In this document: positions 53,753 through 64,000 of the stretch, one piece after another | How the letters are laid out: the number at the start of each line of letters is the position of its first letter | How positions within the stretch are numbered: position 1 is the first letter of the stretch | Source of the DNA: Cruorifilaria tuberocauda | Taxonomy: Eukaryota > Nematoda > Chromadorea > Rhabditida > Onchocercidae | NCBI GenBank assembly: GCA_013365365.1 | Contig: JABVXU010000153.1 | Coordinates: forward strand, 50,384-114,383 | Direction of reading: 5' to 3' | Length of the DNA: 64,000 bases | Notes under the pieces: model-generated | What the model was told of the DNA's origin: nothing | Seen by the model: the letters and a program-made list of their open reading frames with translations, nothing else | The model's database searches: none | Made by a program: the position numbers and the translations under genes

Positions 53753-55560
53753 TTTGATGGGAGTGAGCAAACTTTCTTTAGTCATATCTGCAGGTTTTTT
53801 TTTCTCGCTTAATTATAGATATAAGATACTAAATTTGTTTGTAAACATGCTGTTCTCTTTCAATATATAAATCAGTCCTTGCACGTGCCAGTTTTATTCT
53901 GTGTTCTTGAAGGATATGTAAATAGTTTTTTTGTTTTATTATTAAATGATCTGTTATAACCAGTAATAAATTTTCAAAGGAACAAATATGAGAGTTGTCT
54001 TTCTTATGCGAAATGTAATTGGATGGGAAAGAAAAAATATTTCTGCTCTGTTCGAATAAATTTGAGAAAGGGCACTTGTTCCCAGCTTGAATATTTTATA
54101 AGTACCGTTAATCGGTTAACCATATTTCTTATGTAGCCTTTAATTATACATGTAATGGATAACCATTTCTTTTCTTTGCATAAGAAATTCTTTTTAAGAG
54201 ACCTGCAAACTAAAAATTTTTATCTTATAGTATTTCTTTAATTTTGTATAGTATACGTGATAATTAGATTTTGATCTTAATAATTGGATTAGAGTAGAAT
54301 TTTGCAAAAAATTGACTTCTTTAGAAAGCTAAAAATCTGTGCAAGTACCACCAATCATTCAACATAACATATATCTTAAAGGCAATGTAACCATGCGCGA
54401 ACGTGGTATTGCGTTGCATGTATCTGCAATAGCAGTAAGTGTTAGCCGAATTTGTGGTAAATGCACAATTTTAAAGGATCATCGGTGAGAATATTTTTCG
54501 CTGTAAATTTGCAATTGTTGATAATCAGATTTGTCTTTTTTTATTGTAAATTACATTGGTAATCCTAGAAGCATTTCAGTGGGTCGAAACATATTTTCTA
54601 ACTTCGAATAAAAAGATGGAAACTCTTGAACCTCCTATGCTTATCTTACCAATATTCGTGTCAAGAAAGACTTCGTGTTCTTGTTAAGTTATAATCCTAA
54701 TGAACACTTTAGCATCTATATATATATCTTAACAAACAGACATTATGTTAGTGCGCATATTAATGACTTATTATTAATGAAAGGAAGTTTCTTATCAAGA
54801 ATTACCTATCGTGGATGGTAGTAAAGTTGTAGCATTTTGTGAGGTATCTCAAGTAAAAGATTTATTGGGGAAAAGTAAATTTTTAATGAGTTTTCTCAGT
54901 AATTTATTAAACTTCATCTTTATGTCCAGGTCTGAAAATTTTCAACTTAATTTCTGTCCCATTTCAAAAATTCACCAACTTGCTTACTGCACTTTGGAGT
55001 TGCCACTATGATGGAAACCTTTAGATTTCATGTATAAAATTATGTAGATGGAAAAAAAGTCAACATGCATAAAATACAAATGGAAAAGTCAGTATAGGAC
55101 GAACGGATTGGATTGGGATATTCATGGCCAAAGATTATCTTTGATTTCATATTCTGATCATTTTTTGAGAAAAAAGTACAGATAGTGGTAGACGGGCACC
55201 GTAACAAAGTAACATAAGCCTTATTTTTATTCTACCTAGTGATGTTCCTTCTTTGTTTTAAGATATCGCTTTCATTAGGAAGGGGATCTCCAGTATCCCA
55301 TATGAATAAATGCTCGTCAAATGTAAAAAATAAGACAAAAAATTAAAAAAAAAGTTTACAATGTGCACGGTTTGCACACACCTTCAAAAAAAAAAATGTT
55401 CATCAGCATCCACCACTAGTTAAAAATGGATCACATCTTGTACTATCCGATGCTATTTCATTCGTTCAGTGTTAAAAATTTGTGATCGTGAGAAAGCTTA
55501 TAAAAATACTTTTAGAAAATACTCATAAAATTTCTTCACAATCATGCTATTAAATATGCC
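53753..55560. other. Intergenic region between EDEM3-like and DUSP12-like genes (convergent)
   Basis: Holds the EDEM 3' UTR (AATAAA about 53962) and the DUSP12-like 3' flank. Two weak exon-like stretches exist on the plus strand. At 54393, ATG opens MRERGIALHVSAIAVSVSR then ICGKC. At about 54795-54842, before a GTATCT donor, is QELPIVDGSKVVAFCE. Neither is recognisable. Confidence 0.45.
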
Positions 55561-58446
55561 TTATACATCAGGAAGTTCCGATGGCCCTGTAACGAAGCTA
55601 TTCGTGAGGCTTAGCACGTTTTGACCTGTCTTTACAATGCGGTCGATCTTGTTCTGATTCACATAAATCCATGGTCGCACTGTAAAATATACATGAAATC
55701 TATGATAATTTGGAATTCCTTCAGTTATGCTCATACTGAGAAATATTACATATACTTGTACCTTCCTCAAATCCAAACCCTTTAATTGTTAGCCTATTAA
55801 AATTCAGCTATTCTTTTTCTGAAGGTGGGTACCAAAAAGTTTCTTTGCAACATAAACCTCATGTTATCCAACGCAGTGGAGTTTCATCTCATACTACTAT
55901 AAATTAAGCAATAGTTGATGTTGATCCGTCGGTGGAAAAGGCAAATAAGCACATTTTCGTTTTTCTTCAGTATTACTTCAAAAAATTAGCAATAATCTAT
56001 AAAGCAATATGTTTGGTTGTCGGCCGAGTTATTTCATGTTCAGTCTAAAATTTTTAACTTTTTTAAGAATATCTGGGATGAAACTAACCAGGTGTACCGC
56101 ACAGTCTACCAGTTATTCCTTCACATACACGACCTCCCCAGTCGTAATGACCCAGCTTTTCGTTGCATGAACAAAAAATCTAAAATTTTTTTTAAAAAAG
56201 CTTTTCAAATTTATTGGCAGCACTTGATTTGACTTGATGAAACTTTGCAAAATAAGCGCATAATTTTTCTTAACCTGCTTATAGAAAAACAGTACAAGTC
56301 AAATCATTTCGACTTTGAAAAGAAACTTACCTTTCCTCGGTGTTCGTTCAAGGACATCCATTCCATAGGCGAAATAAAATAACCGAAACTGCAATCCGTT
56401 GTTTCCATTGCTTCACCACTAAGTGTAGTTACTTTAACAGTACCGGACGTAGATATTTTATGCCTCATGATATGCTTATCATTGAATAAAATTTTTCTAC
56501 ACTTACGACATCGGTATTCGACATTCGTGGAATCGACGAAGACTGGTGAATTTTTATCCACAGAAAATCTTGCACATGATACTGAATAACCTGTTACTCT
56601 GTACCATTCAAAAAATACTTAACAAAGTGTACAAAGCGTAGGAAAATATTAAACATTATGCCTAACTAGATAGTTCTACGGTTTTAATATTTTCGATGCC
56701 AGACTGGACAATAGTTGGCACATTATAGTTTTAATTATTAAAGTATTTTAATATAATCATATCCAAAGTGTCTACTACGAATTCAGGATTTAACACCAAC
56801 TCTGCAAAACTGCATCTTGTTTTTAGCAAAAATTATGGATAATCAAGCTATTAAGTTAATACCATCAGCTGAAGAGATTTCCAATAACCAATTCTTGTAT
56901 AATGAACATTGTGAAATGACTTCGTTATCGGCAACAAAACGACAACTTTCGAATATTTGTAACTGTCGCATAAAACCATTATTTGGTCTGGATTAAGACA
57001 AAATATGTTTTTCATAATTTTCAGTTTCACTCAATAGTACAACAAAAATCTCCTGCCATTTAAGAATAGAGACAAATTTGGACAAAAAAAAAATGTTACT
57101 GTAATATACAACTAAAAAGTTCTTCGCAATAATTACATCACTTTACAAAAGAAATCTGTTAGCGCTGAACATCGATGATTCACAGAATTTAATGAAATGA
57201 AACGAGTTGTCGAAAAATACTAGAAAAGAGACTTACTGCGCTATCGGCCGTATCCTCTGTATGTATTTAACAGCTTTTACAGATGACCATTGAAATTTTT
57301 GCATTAGATAAGCAGCAATAACGAATACTGAACGCGATATGCCAGCTTCACTGAAAAAATCTTCGTACTAAATGTCACATTACTTACTTAATCCTTTAAC
57401 ATTACTAATAACACTGCATTATATCTGGATCTAAACTTGAACAAAGCTTAATTAAATCTTCATCATCCGCATTCTGTAATTTACGAAGCACTTATGTTAA
57501 TTTTTTTTGCAGAGTTCTTGCTCTTATTTATTTTTTGGAGTCATACCACTTACAGAAATGCAGCTTGATAATCAGATGAAAAAGAAACTTACGAAAGAAC
57601 ATTAGTTTTCTATAAACAAAAATCAAAGCTCAAGTATAACACCAAAGAAAACAAGAGGAAAGAGACAATATTAAGTAATTAACCCAGAAATTGAGATCTA
57701 AACTTACCAGTGTACAAGGACTCGTCCATTATTTTCAATACTTGTTTTGATGTACCTCAGTGCATTCGCTATAACACATCAGACTGACGTTAGGAATACA
57801 AACGTAAATTGCCTGTGATATACGGCATCTTACTTTATGATATTTCAATACACAAGCACTCAAAATAAATACAGATAGGAAAAACAAAAAAAGAGGACAA
57901 TATTTCACAACATGAAGTATTCTTAACTTTCTTATAGCTCATGTTTATTTTCAAACTTTTTATCTTTCAATTGATATGAGTGCTCAAAAATTATACCTAA
58001 CGAATCTCCAGCGAACATATCTTGTGTATCGGTATCCAGCGCAAAAATGAACATATATGATATTCCAACAATTTGCTTGTCTATCGAAATACTTTCTGCT
58101 GCTACAGTCAGAATATGGCTGATCTAAAAAGAGTATTTACTAAAAGATTCTAAAATTAGAAAAAAACTTATTATAGTTTAGAATTGTGAAAAAATTACTG
58201 TTGGAAATTACAAAATTACAGAACTACTATTTTTCAAAAAAATAAAAAAAATTTGTCAAGTTTAAAAAGCAATTTTAAAAAATTCAAAAAGAAATAATTT
58301 TACTAGCAATAATGCGAAAAGCAAGTAAAAAAAGAGTAACAGAAATTGTAGACCTTTAGTTCATTTTTAATTCGATCAATCCTAAATTCATCCAAAACGT
58401 CCTCTACATCACTCAGGTATAGATTTTCGATTATTTTATCAGGCAT
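55561..58446 (-). CDS. DUSP12: Dual-specificity phosphatase, DUSP12-like, with C-terminal zinc-binding region
   Basis: Minus-strand exons, 5' to 3': 58354-58446, 57997-58123, 57708-57768, 57237-57350, 56863-56987, 56331-56581, 56089-56179, 55561-55679; 326 residues (human DUSP12 340), all phases close. The N-terminus (MPDKIIENLYLSDVEDV) is the usual DSP start. The P-loop HCEAGISRS gives catalytic Cys94 and Arg100, with the general acid probably Asp61 in FALD. PNNGFMRQLQIFE follows, as in DUSP12. The C-terminal part has CRKC, CSFGYFISPMEWM, CSCNEKLGHYDWGGRVC and PWIYVNQNKIDRI, matching the DUSP12 zinc domain. Family members dephosphorylate Tyr and Ser/Thr. One zinc pair is C-x-C where human has C-x2-C. 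A candidate spliced-leader acceptor (CTGTTCCAG) lies 29 nt upstream of the ATG. It is divergent from the lectin gene. Confidence 0.93.
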
Positions 58447-60158
58447 TAACGTTCTTTTCTCCGTTCAACTAATTTCTGGAACAGAATAATGTTTATAGAG
58501 GAAGATGAAATTCCCTGTTAATCAAAATAATGTTTAATTTTCCAATTTAAAAATGCTTTAAGATAAATATCATACTTGAATGTATAAGGCAACGTTTCCA
58601 ACTAAATATATCAGCAAGCATCACGATTGCACTAACATAATTATACTTGCTTATTTCAACATCGTACTTATATCAACTTGATCGACTACTATGTAAATCT
58701 TAATCCCACCTCACTCTCTTCCTCTTCAGCAAATTAAATTGATTTAGTCATTCATCAGTGGAAGGAGAAAAACGTGCTAGTTGATAACGTGGATGACGTA
58801 CGTGTTGACGTAGGTGTGTCTATGCGTACGTATATATATGTGAAATGCATATGTATGAACGTAGAGTGTATTTTTCAAGTGTCTTTGCACGTTCGATCAG
58901 GAAGAAGAGGAGCGCAAGTTTTGAGAACGAAATTCAGGCGGATATAATGAAAATAGAAAGCAGTAATTGAACAATCAAAAGTAACCAGAAGTATAAGTTA
59001 AAAGACACGTAATCGTAGATTTGCAATTTTAACTGAAACAGGTCGATGAGTGTTGCACGAATTTCAATAATTACTAAAACATTTGAAAATTTTCCAGTAA
59101 ATTTAAATTTACGATGACATTATATGATTTGATTTTATTGTTATATTATTAAATCATAATGATTTTTACTTTTACAGATAAGGACTTTTTTTCTTAAATT
59201 TTTATCAAACAAGAAATTATATGCTAATTAATTTGATAATGAGATTTGACAGTTTAGTTATTGAGTTCAAACCAGCATATGATATTGAAAGTGTAATTGG
59301 TAATTTAATTAGTAAAGCTAACAGAGAACTTTGTAATTAGAATAACAGTGCTGAGGAATAGCAAACTTGAATTAAATTGTTAGAATGAAAAAAGTTTTTT
59401 CGAATATGACAAGTTAAGCTACTATTCTGAAATGATAAATTATCTATGGATTATTAATAATTTCCTAGCTTGGATCAAATGCTAACTGATAGATTAAAGG
59501 AATTTTGCACTATATCTATCTATTACCATTTACTGATTTCAACTAGTAGAAATTAAAAACTATTTTTGAACTCAAATCAATCATTCTTTAAAATTCAACT
59601 AAAATGGATTTAAATGAGCAAATGATATAAAATGAGTGTATGTAATGAGTTTTCTAGAAGATTAAAAAAAAAAATTTTTGCTAAAATTCCATCTCATTTT
59701 TACCATCATTCATTCTTCTTTTTTTTGTTTGCTCTCATTATTGCATAATTCGGATCATTTTATTCCAAGGAATATTCTTCATGATGAAATGAGTTGTAGT
59801 AAAAATTGGTGTCAGTTACAGTCTCCAATAAACTAAATCATTTCATTTTAGTTGTTCCACTCGATCTTTTCAAATTTCCTCTTCTCAATTTTATTTTGAA
59901 TAAAAAGAGATTAGTGGAAATATGTTTCCTCTTTACGATAGATTAAAAAAGGATTTAATAGAAATATAACTTTATGATTGAAATGATTATGAATGATTCA
60001 GAAAGTGAAATATATTTCCAATGCCTTAGAAAGCAAATAATTCTTTTTTTCGTTTGTAAGATACGATAAATTCATCTAATATTTTATAAAAGCCGACAAT
60101 AATTTATATTTTATTTTATTTTTCAGCCAAATTCATCGTCAAATTTGACGAAACTGAT
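58447..60158. other. Shared upstream region of the DUSP12-like and lectin genes
   Basis: The two genes diverge across about 1.7 kb. A less AT-rich patch at about 58790-58960, with ACGT-containing steps (GATGACGTACGTGTTGACG, then TGCGTACGTATATAT), may hold control sites. The rest is AT-rich with no coding signal. A TTTTTCAG acceptor at 60119-60126 sits 32 nt before the lectin start codon and may be a trans-splice site. Confidence 0.45.
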
Positions 60159-62129
60159 ATGTGGTGGTACGATCATCAACTGATATTCATATTGTTTGTT
60201 TCAATTTTTCTAAAGCTATTCACAGGTTAGTATTTTTAATCAGTAGAAAAAAAAAACTTTCAGTGAACATCAATGAATTGCAAAAGATTCATTACAATTG
60301 TTTGGAAGATAGATTCTTAAAGTTTTATCTTTATTTTGATATTGGCAACAAATGTAAGCCTTAACAGTAGTGATAATAATAATTATTAAACAAGTGATAA
60401 TCGTATTTATTTTTATTGCCATATCTTTATTTTGTCCTTTAGTCGGGAGCAAAGTTATAGATATCTTATTATTTCTCCGATCACAACAATTATAGTGAAT
60501 AGCGAAGCCGAAAGAAAATGATAAGATGATAGCCCTAATATCATAATTTCATAGTATTTCATGGATAATTATAGTTTCATAGTAATTCATGGATAACTAT
60601 TAAATCGTAGTAAAATTTTGTGTAATAATTAAATTGCGATCATAATTGTCCTTCCTTATTAATAAGGTAAACCTATAGAGAATCAGATATGTAAATTTAT
60701 TTTTTTTTTCGATCAACTGATAACATTTATTTTCTAAAATTTTTCAGCATCAACTGATCCAAGCGATAGTTCATCATTAAATATTACTAAATTAACGGAA
60801 GAGTTTTTCGAGAGTAAGTTGGACAAGTGTGAGATATCTTCAAATGAAAACTGTACAGTTACATTAACTGAATTCAATACTACCAATTTCATGAACGAAA
60901 CGCTGGATGATGAAAAATTCATGAATAAAACTACTGATTTAGCTGAAATTATCGCACAATGGACGCAGACGAAATTTAGAAGTTCCGATGGATTAACTCT
61001 AACGTTGGATGCAAATTTGACCAATTCGAATCTGTTCAATGCTTCAACAACTGAAACTTCTGCTCTAATCGTATCAGCAAATACTGAAATTAACAGCTCA
61101 TTATCGGATTCAACAACAACAACACTACAGAACACAACGCAAAGCAATACATCTGAATTCGAAGCTATTCCTAGTGCTATAGACGATCTCACCAAAATGA
61201 AGCATGTGAATCCTGAATTAAAAACAAATGCTACCGGTGTTAATTGTGTAAATTATGTGCATGGAGCATCTGAGATGAAATCTGATACTGATGAGATGTC
61301 TTCGAGACAAAACGTGATTTTCGCATCAGAAAGATCGGCCGTAAAATCAGATCTTCAAAAATTTCTTGAAATAGTCCGTGATGGATCCAACGCTTTACTG
61401 CAATCATTTCGTATATCAACAACAAACGACAACACTACACTGATTAGCGATAATGTTACTTTGATTGATAGCAATACTGACAATAGTTCCGCTACTCTCA
61501 ATAATGAAAGTAAAAGTTAATTTGCTAAACTTTTAGTAATTTTTAAAAGCTAATAGATTTTAGTAATTCTCAAAAGCTAATAGGTTGCAAGGAAGTATGG
61601 ACTATTGATTGTTTGTTAACTTTCTCTTGTATATTTTTGTAATTCAATCATAGTTTCCGCATTTTTTGTTTTGAATAACTTCGAATGATTAAAAATTAAA
61701 AGTCAACAAAATATAACATTCAATTGTTTTTCAGATGTTTGCTCAAAAGACTGGACGTATTTTCCGAGGACAAATTCGTGTTATTTCGTGGTACGCTTTC
61801 TTTTCCTTCAGATAATTTAATTATTTTTAATTAATTGGATCATATTTGACATTCAACAGGAATCAGTGCATAACTTCAAGAGGTGATGTACAATAATTAA
61901 CTGACTGACTGACTGACTGAGTGACTGACTGACTGCCTGACTGAGTGACCGAGACTGACTGACTGAGACTGACTGACTAACTGTCTGAGACTGACTGACT
62001 AACTGTCTGAGACTGACTGATTGACTGACTGAGACTGACTGACTGACTAAGACTGACTGACTGAGACTGACTGATTGACTGACTGAGACTGACTGACTAC
62101 CTGAGACTGACTGACTGAGACTGACTGAC

Positions 62130-62163
<34 letters not shown>

Positions 62164-62195
62164 ATTGATTGATTAATTGGTTGATTGATTGATTA

Positions 62196-62227
<32 letters not shown>

Positions 62228-62997
62228 ATTGGTTGGTTGATTGCAAAAAATTACAGATAGTTGGAAATTAGAGCAATTTGCAAATTCTTTGAATGAATGA
62301 AATGAAAAATTTAAAAACTGCGATATAATTTACTTTTTTTAGTGCAAGGAAAGATGAAAGTATAAATATCAGAAATTTTTCAAAATGAAAAAAAACTTGC
62401 AATTAGGATAAAAATTTCACATTGATAAGAAATAGTGATTATTTCTGAATAAATTTTTATTTATGGAAAATTTTGAAATTGAAAAATTTCAGGGTGAAAA
62501 TTCAACTAGCCATCGAAATGCTTTAGCAGTATGTTCCTCATACAATGCACTCTTAACGTCCATCATTAATTCTGAAGAAATGAAATTTATCAGTGGTATG
62601 TCATGCTAAAGCTATAACCTGTATAATTTTGTGAGAAGTATAATTATTCAAATTGATCACTAGTAAATTTCAAAACTTCACCTCTAGGGATTTGATTAAA
62701 ATTAATTAAATTTTTAGCAAATTTGAGAAAGCGGAAAAAAAATTGGATTTTTCAGGATTGGTTGGAAATAATACTTATTTGATTGGCTTACTTAAAGATG
62801 GTGATCACTGGTATTGGATTGATAATTATACGGAATTGAATTATACAAATTGGGATACATTAGAACCGAATGGTTGCTGCGGAATGAATGTGAAATGTGT
62901 TGCGGTAAACTGGAACGGAAAGACGGACAATCGATGGAATGACGTCGACTGCGAAGATAGCCCTCCGGCAAATTTTATATGCAAAAAGCCACTCTAG
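60159..62997 (+). CDS. Secreted C-type lectin with long N-glycosylated Ser/Thr/Asn-rich stalk
   Basis: Exons 60159-60225, 60748-61509, 61735-61790, 62493-62595, 62756-62997; 409 residues, all phases close. A signal peptide (QLIFILFVSIFLKLFTA) is followed by a stalk of about 255 residues almost lacking structure but with about 14 N-x-S/T sequons and many Thr/Ser runs. The lectin domain starts CSKDWTYFPRTNSCYF and runs through HRNALAVCSSYNALLTSI, WYWID, YTNWDTLEPNGCCG, CVAVNWNG, RWNDVDCE and NFICKK. EPN plus WND are the calcium and sugar ligands of mannose-type lectins, so mannose or GlcNAc binding is inferred. Four more sequons lie in the domain. In helminths such lectins are often secreted at the host interface, but tissue is unknown here. 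AATAAA lies at 63137-63142. Intron 3 holds a CTGA/TTGA repeat. Confidence 0.92.
61893..62110. repeat. (CTGA)n tetranucleotide repeat in lectin intron 3
   Basis: About 220 bp of CTGA units interrupted by regular GAGA steps (CTGACTGACTGAGA pattern), followed directly by the TTGA array. Confidence 0.95.
62129..62242. repeat. (TTGA)n tetranucleotide repeat in lectin intron 3
   Basis: About 114 bp of TGAT units with TTGG and TTAA variants. It probably arose by C-to-T change and expansion at the edge of the CTGA array. Confidence 0.95.
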
Positions 62998-64000
62998 TCT
63001 GCCAAATGACAAAACTTTAACTTTATCATTCAATATCGTTCAAGTGATTATGTAACTTAATTTACTAATATTGTTATGAATTACAATGAATCATTTTCCA
63101 TGTAATTCATATTTTCATTGATGTATTGCAATTTTAAATAAATTTGTCAGACTTCAGCAATTAAATTTAGATTTTAAAAAATTTTTAATATTTAATTAAT
63201 TAAGCAAAATCAGGTATGTGTATTTTCATCTGCATTTAGCCACAATGTCTTAAAACGGTAGAAAAAAAATCTCCTGAATTATTACATAACTACCTGTAAT
63301 GGTACCAATTGGATATGCATGAAATGCTTTGGATTTTTATTATTTCAATATCACAACTCATTTTCAATGTCCCATAATGAATTTATTAATTAGTTAAATG
63401 AGACTGAAACAATTGTTACGGATGAAAAATAACGACGACTACCGTAACGTAAACGACGTAGTGTAGATTGTTTTATATAATTCAACGACTACCGTGACGT
63501 AAACGACGTAGTGTAGATTGTTTTATATAATTCAACGACTACCGTGACATAAACGACGTAGTGTAGATTGTTTTATATAATTCAATCTAAAATTTCACTC
63601 TTCCCAATTGAACATAAATATAGGAAGCATTTAATACATAAAGGAGAGGGAACAGATACTACAGGTACCATTCTTCCCTCCGGCAGTTATACTTCTCAAC
63701 TGATCCGTTCATTCATTTATTTATTTTATTTGCATTTCATTTATCACATCATCAATTTATCATCCATTTTATACTGATCGAAAAGTGACGTGTATAATCA
63801 GATTATACAACGATGTATTACATCAAATTCCTTCATCCCACTCAGTTGTAACAGGGAAAAGGTCAAATAGGTCAGATAAAGGTTCGAGAATTTAAAATGT
63901 CAAGGAGGTGCAAAAATCGTTTACTTTAGAAGAATGTTTAATCAAATTGAATCAAATTATCTGATAATTAATATTTGATTTTACAAAATTAATTACAAAG
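62998..64000. other. 3' flank of the lectin gene
   Basis: Lectin 3' UTR with AATAAA at 63137-63142, then the 50-bp triple repeat and AT-rich DNA. No further gene was recognised before the window ends. Confidence 0.55.
63434..63585. repeat. 50-bp x 3 tandem repeat with ACGT-rich core
   Basis: CGACTACCGT occurs at 63436, 63486 and 63536, an exact 50-bp spacing. Each unit has CGACTACCGTGACGTAAACG (with G/A variants), then ACGTAGTGTAGATTG, then TTTATATAATTC. The second unit carries TGACGTAA, a bZIP-type site; unit 1 has TAACGTAA and unit 3 TGACATAA. Confidence 0.92.

Noticed and set aside
56836..57000. 54-codon plus ORF starting MDNQAIKLIPSAEEI
   Set aside because: Antisense to DUSP12-like exon 5, which is fixed by the PNNGFMRQL motif and phase.
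60734..61195. 153-codon minus-strand ORF
   Set aside because: Antisense to the lectin stalk exon, whose plus frame is supported by splice phases, a signal peptide and the lectin domain.
63881..63900. GGTTCGAG-like B box near the right edge
   Set aside because: No acceptor, anticodon or T stem can be folded around it.

Overview
The window is nuclear DNA from a nematode, most likely a filarial worm close to Brugia, Wuchereria or Onchocerca. It is strongly AT-rich. Genes are split into many small exons with short introns and T-rich TTTTCAG acceptors. The best-recognised products are nematode orthologues: ace-1-type acetylcholinesterase and LET-2 type IV collagen. No bacterial, viral or organellar signal was seen. 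Exon models below were built by hand from splice consensus, reading phase and family similarity. Phases close exactly in all six complete genes: let-2, phosphatidylserine synthase, ears-2, the EDEM3-like gene, the DUSP12-like gene and the C-type lectin.

Layout. 1-976 (+): last two exons of an ace-1-like acetylcholinesterase with its T-peptide; the rest lies left of the window. 977-3955: intergenic, one doubtful exon. 3956-15294 (-): the complete alpha-2(IV) collagen gene let-2, 27 coding exons, with a pair of homologous exons that look mutually exclusive. 15295-33509: about 18 kb with no gene I can prove, rich in microsatellites and tandem repeats, with a few exon-like islands. 33557-36867 (+): phosphatidylserine synthase. 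37958-40986 (+): mitochondrial glutamyl-tRNA synthetase. 43875-53752 (+): EDEM3-like ER alpha-mannosidase with a PA domain, an alternative transmembrane terminal exon, and a tRNA-His inside an intron. 55561-58446 (-): DUSP12-like phosphatase with a C-terminal zinc-binding region. 60159-62997 (+): a secreted C-type lectin with a long, heavily N-glycosylated stalk. 62998-64000: 3' flank with a 50-bp triple repeat.

The genes do not form one pathway. They cover synapse (ACE-1), basement membrane (LET-2), membrane lipid synthesis, mitochondrial translation, ER quality control, phosphatase signalling and a secreted lectin. From memory, ace-1, let-2, pssy-1 and the EDEM homologue are all X-linked in C. 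elegans, so the block looks like conserved nematode linkage. I did not find a wholly new system. The most interesting points are: the homologous let-2 exon pair separated by only 43 nt, with four UGCAUG motifs in the following intron; two GC-AG introns; and an apparent switch in the EDEM3-like gene between a PA-domain form and a membrane-anchored acidic-tail form.
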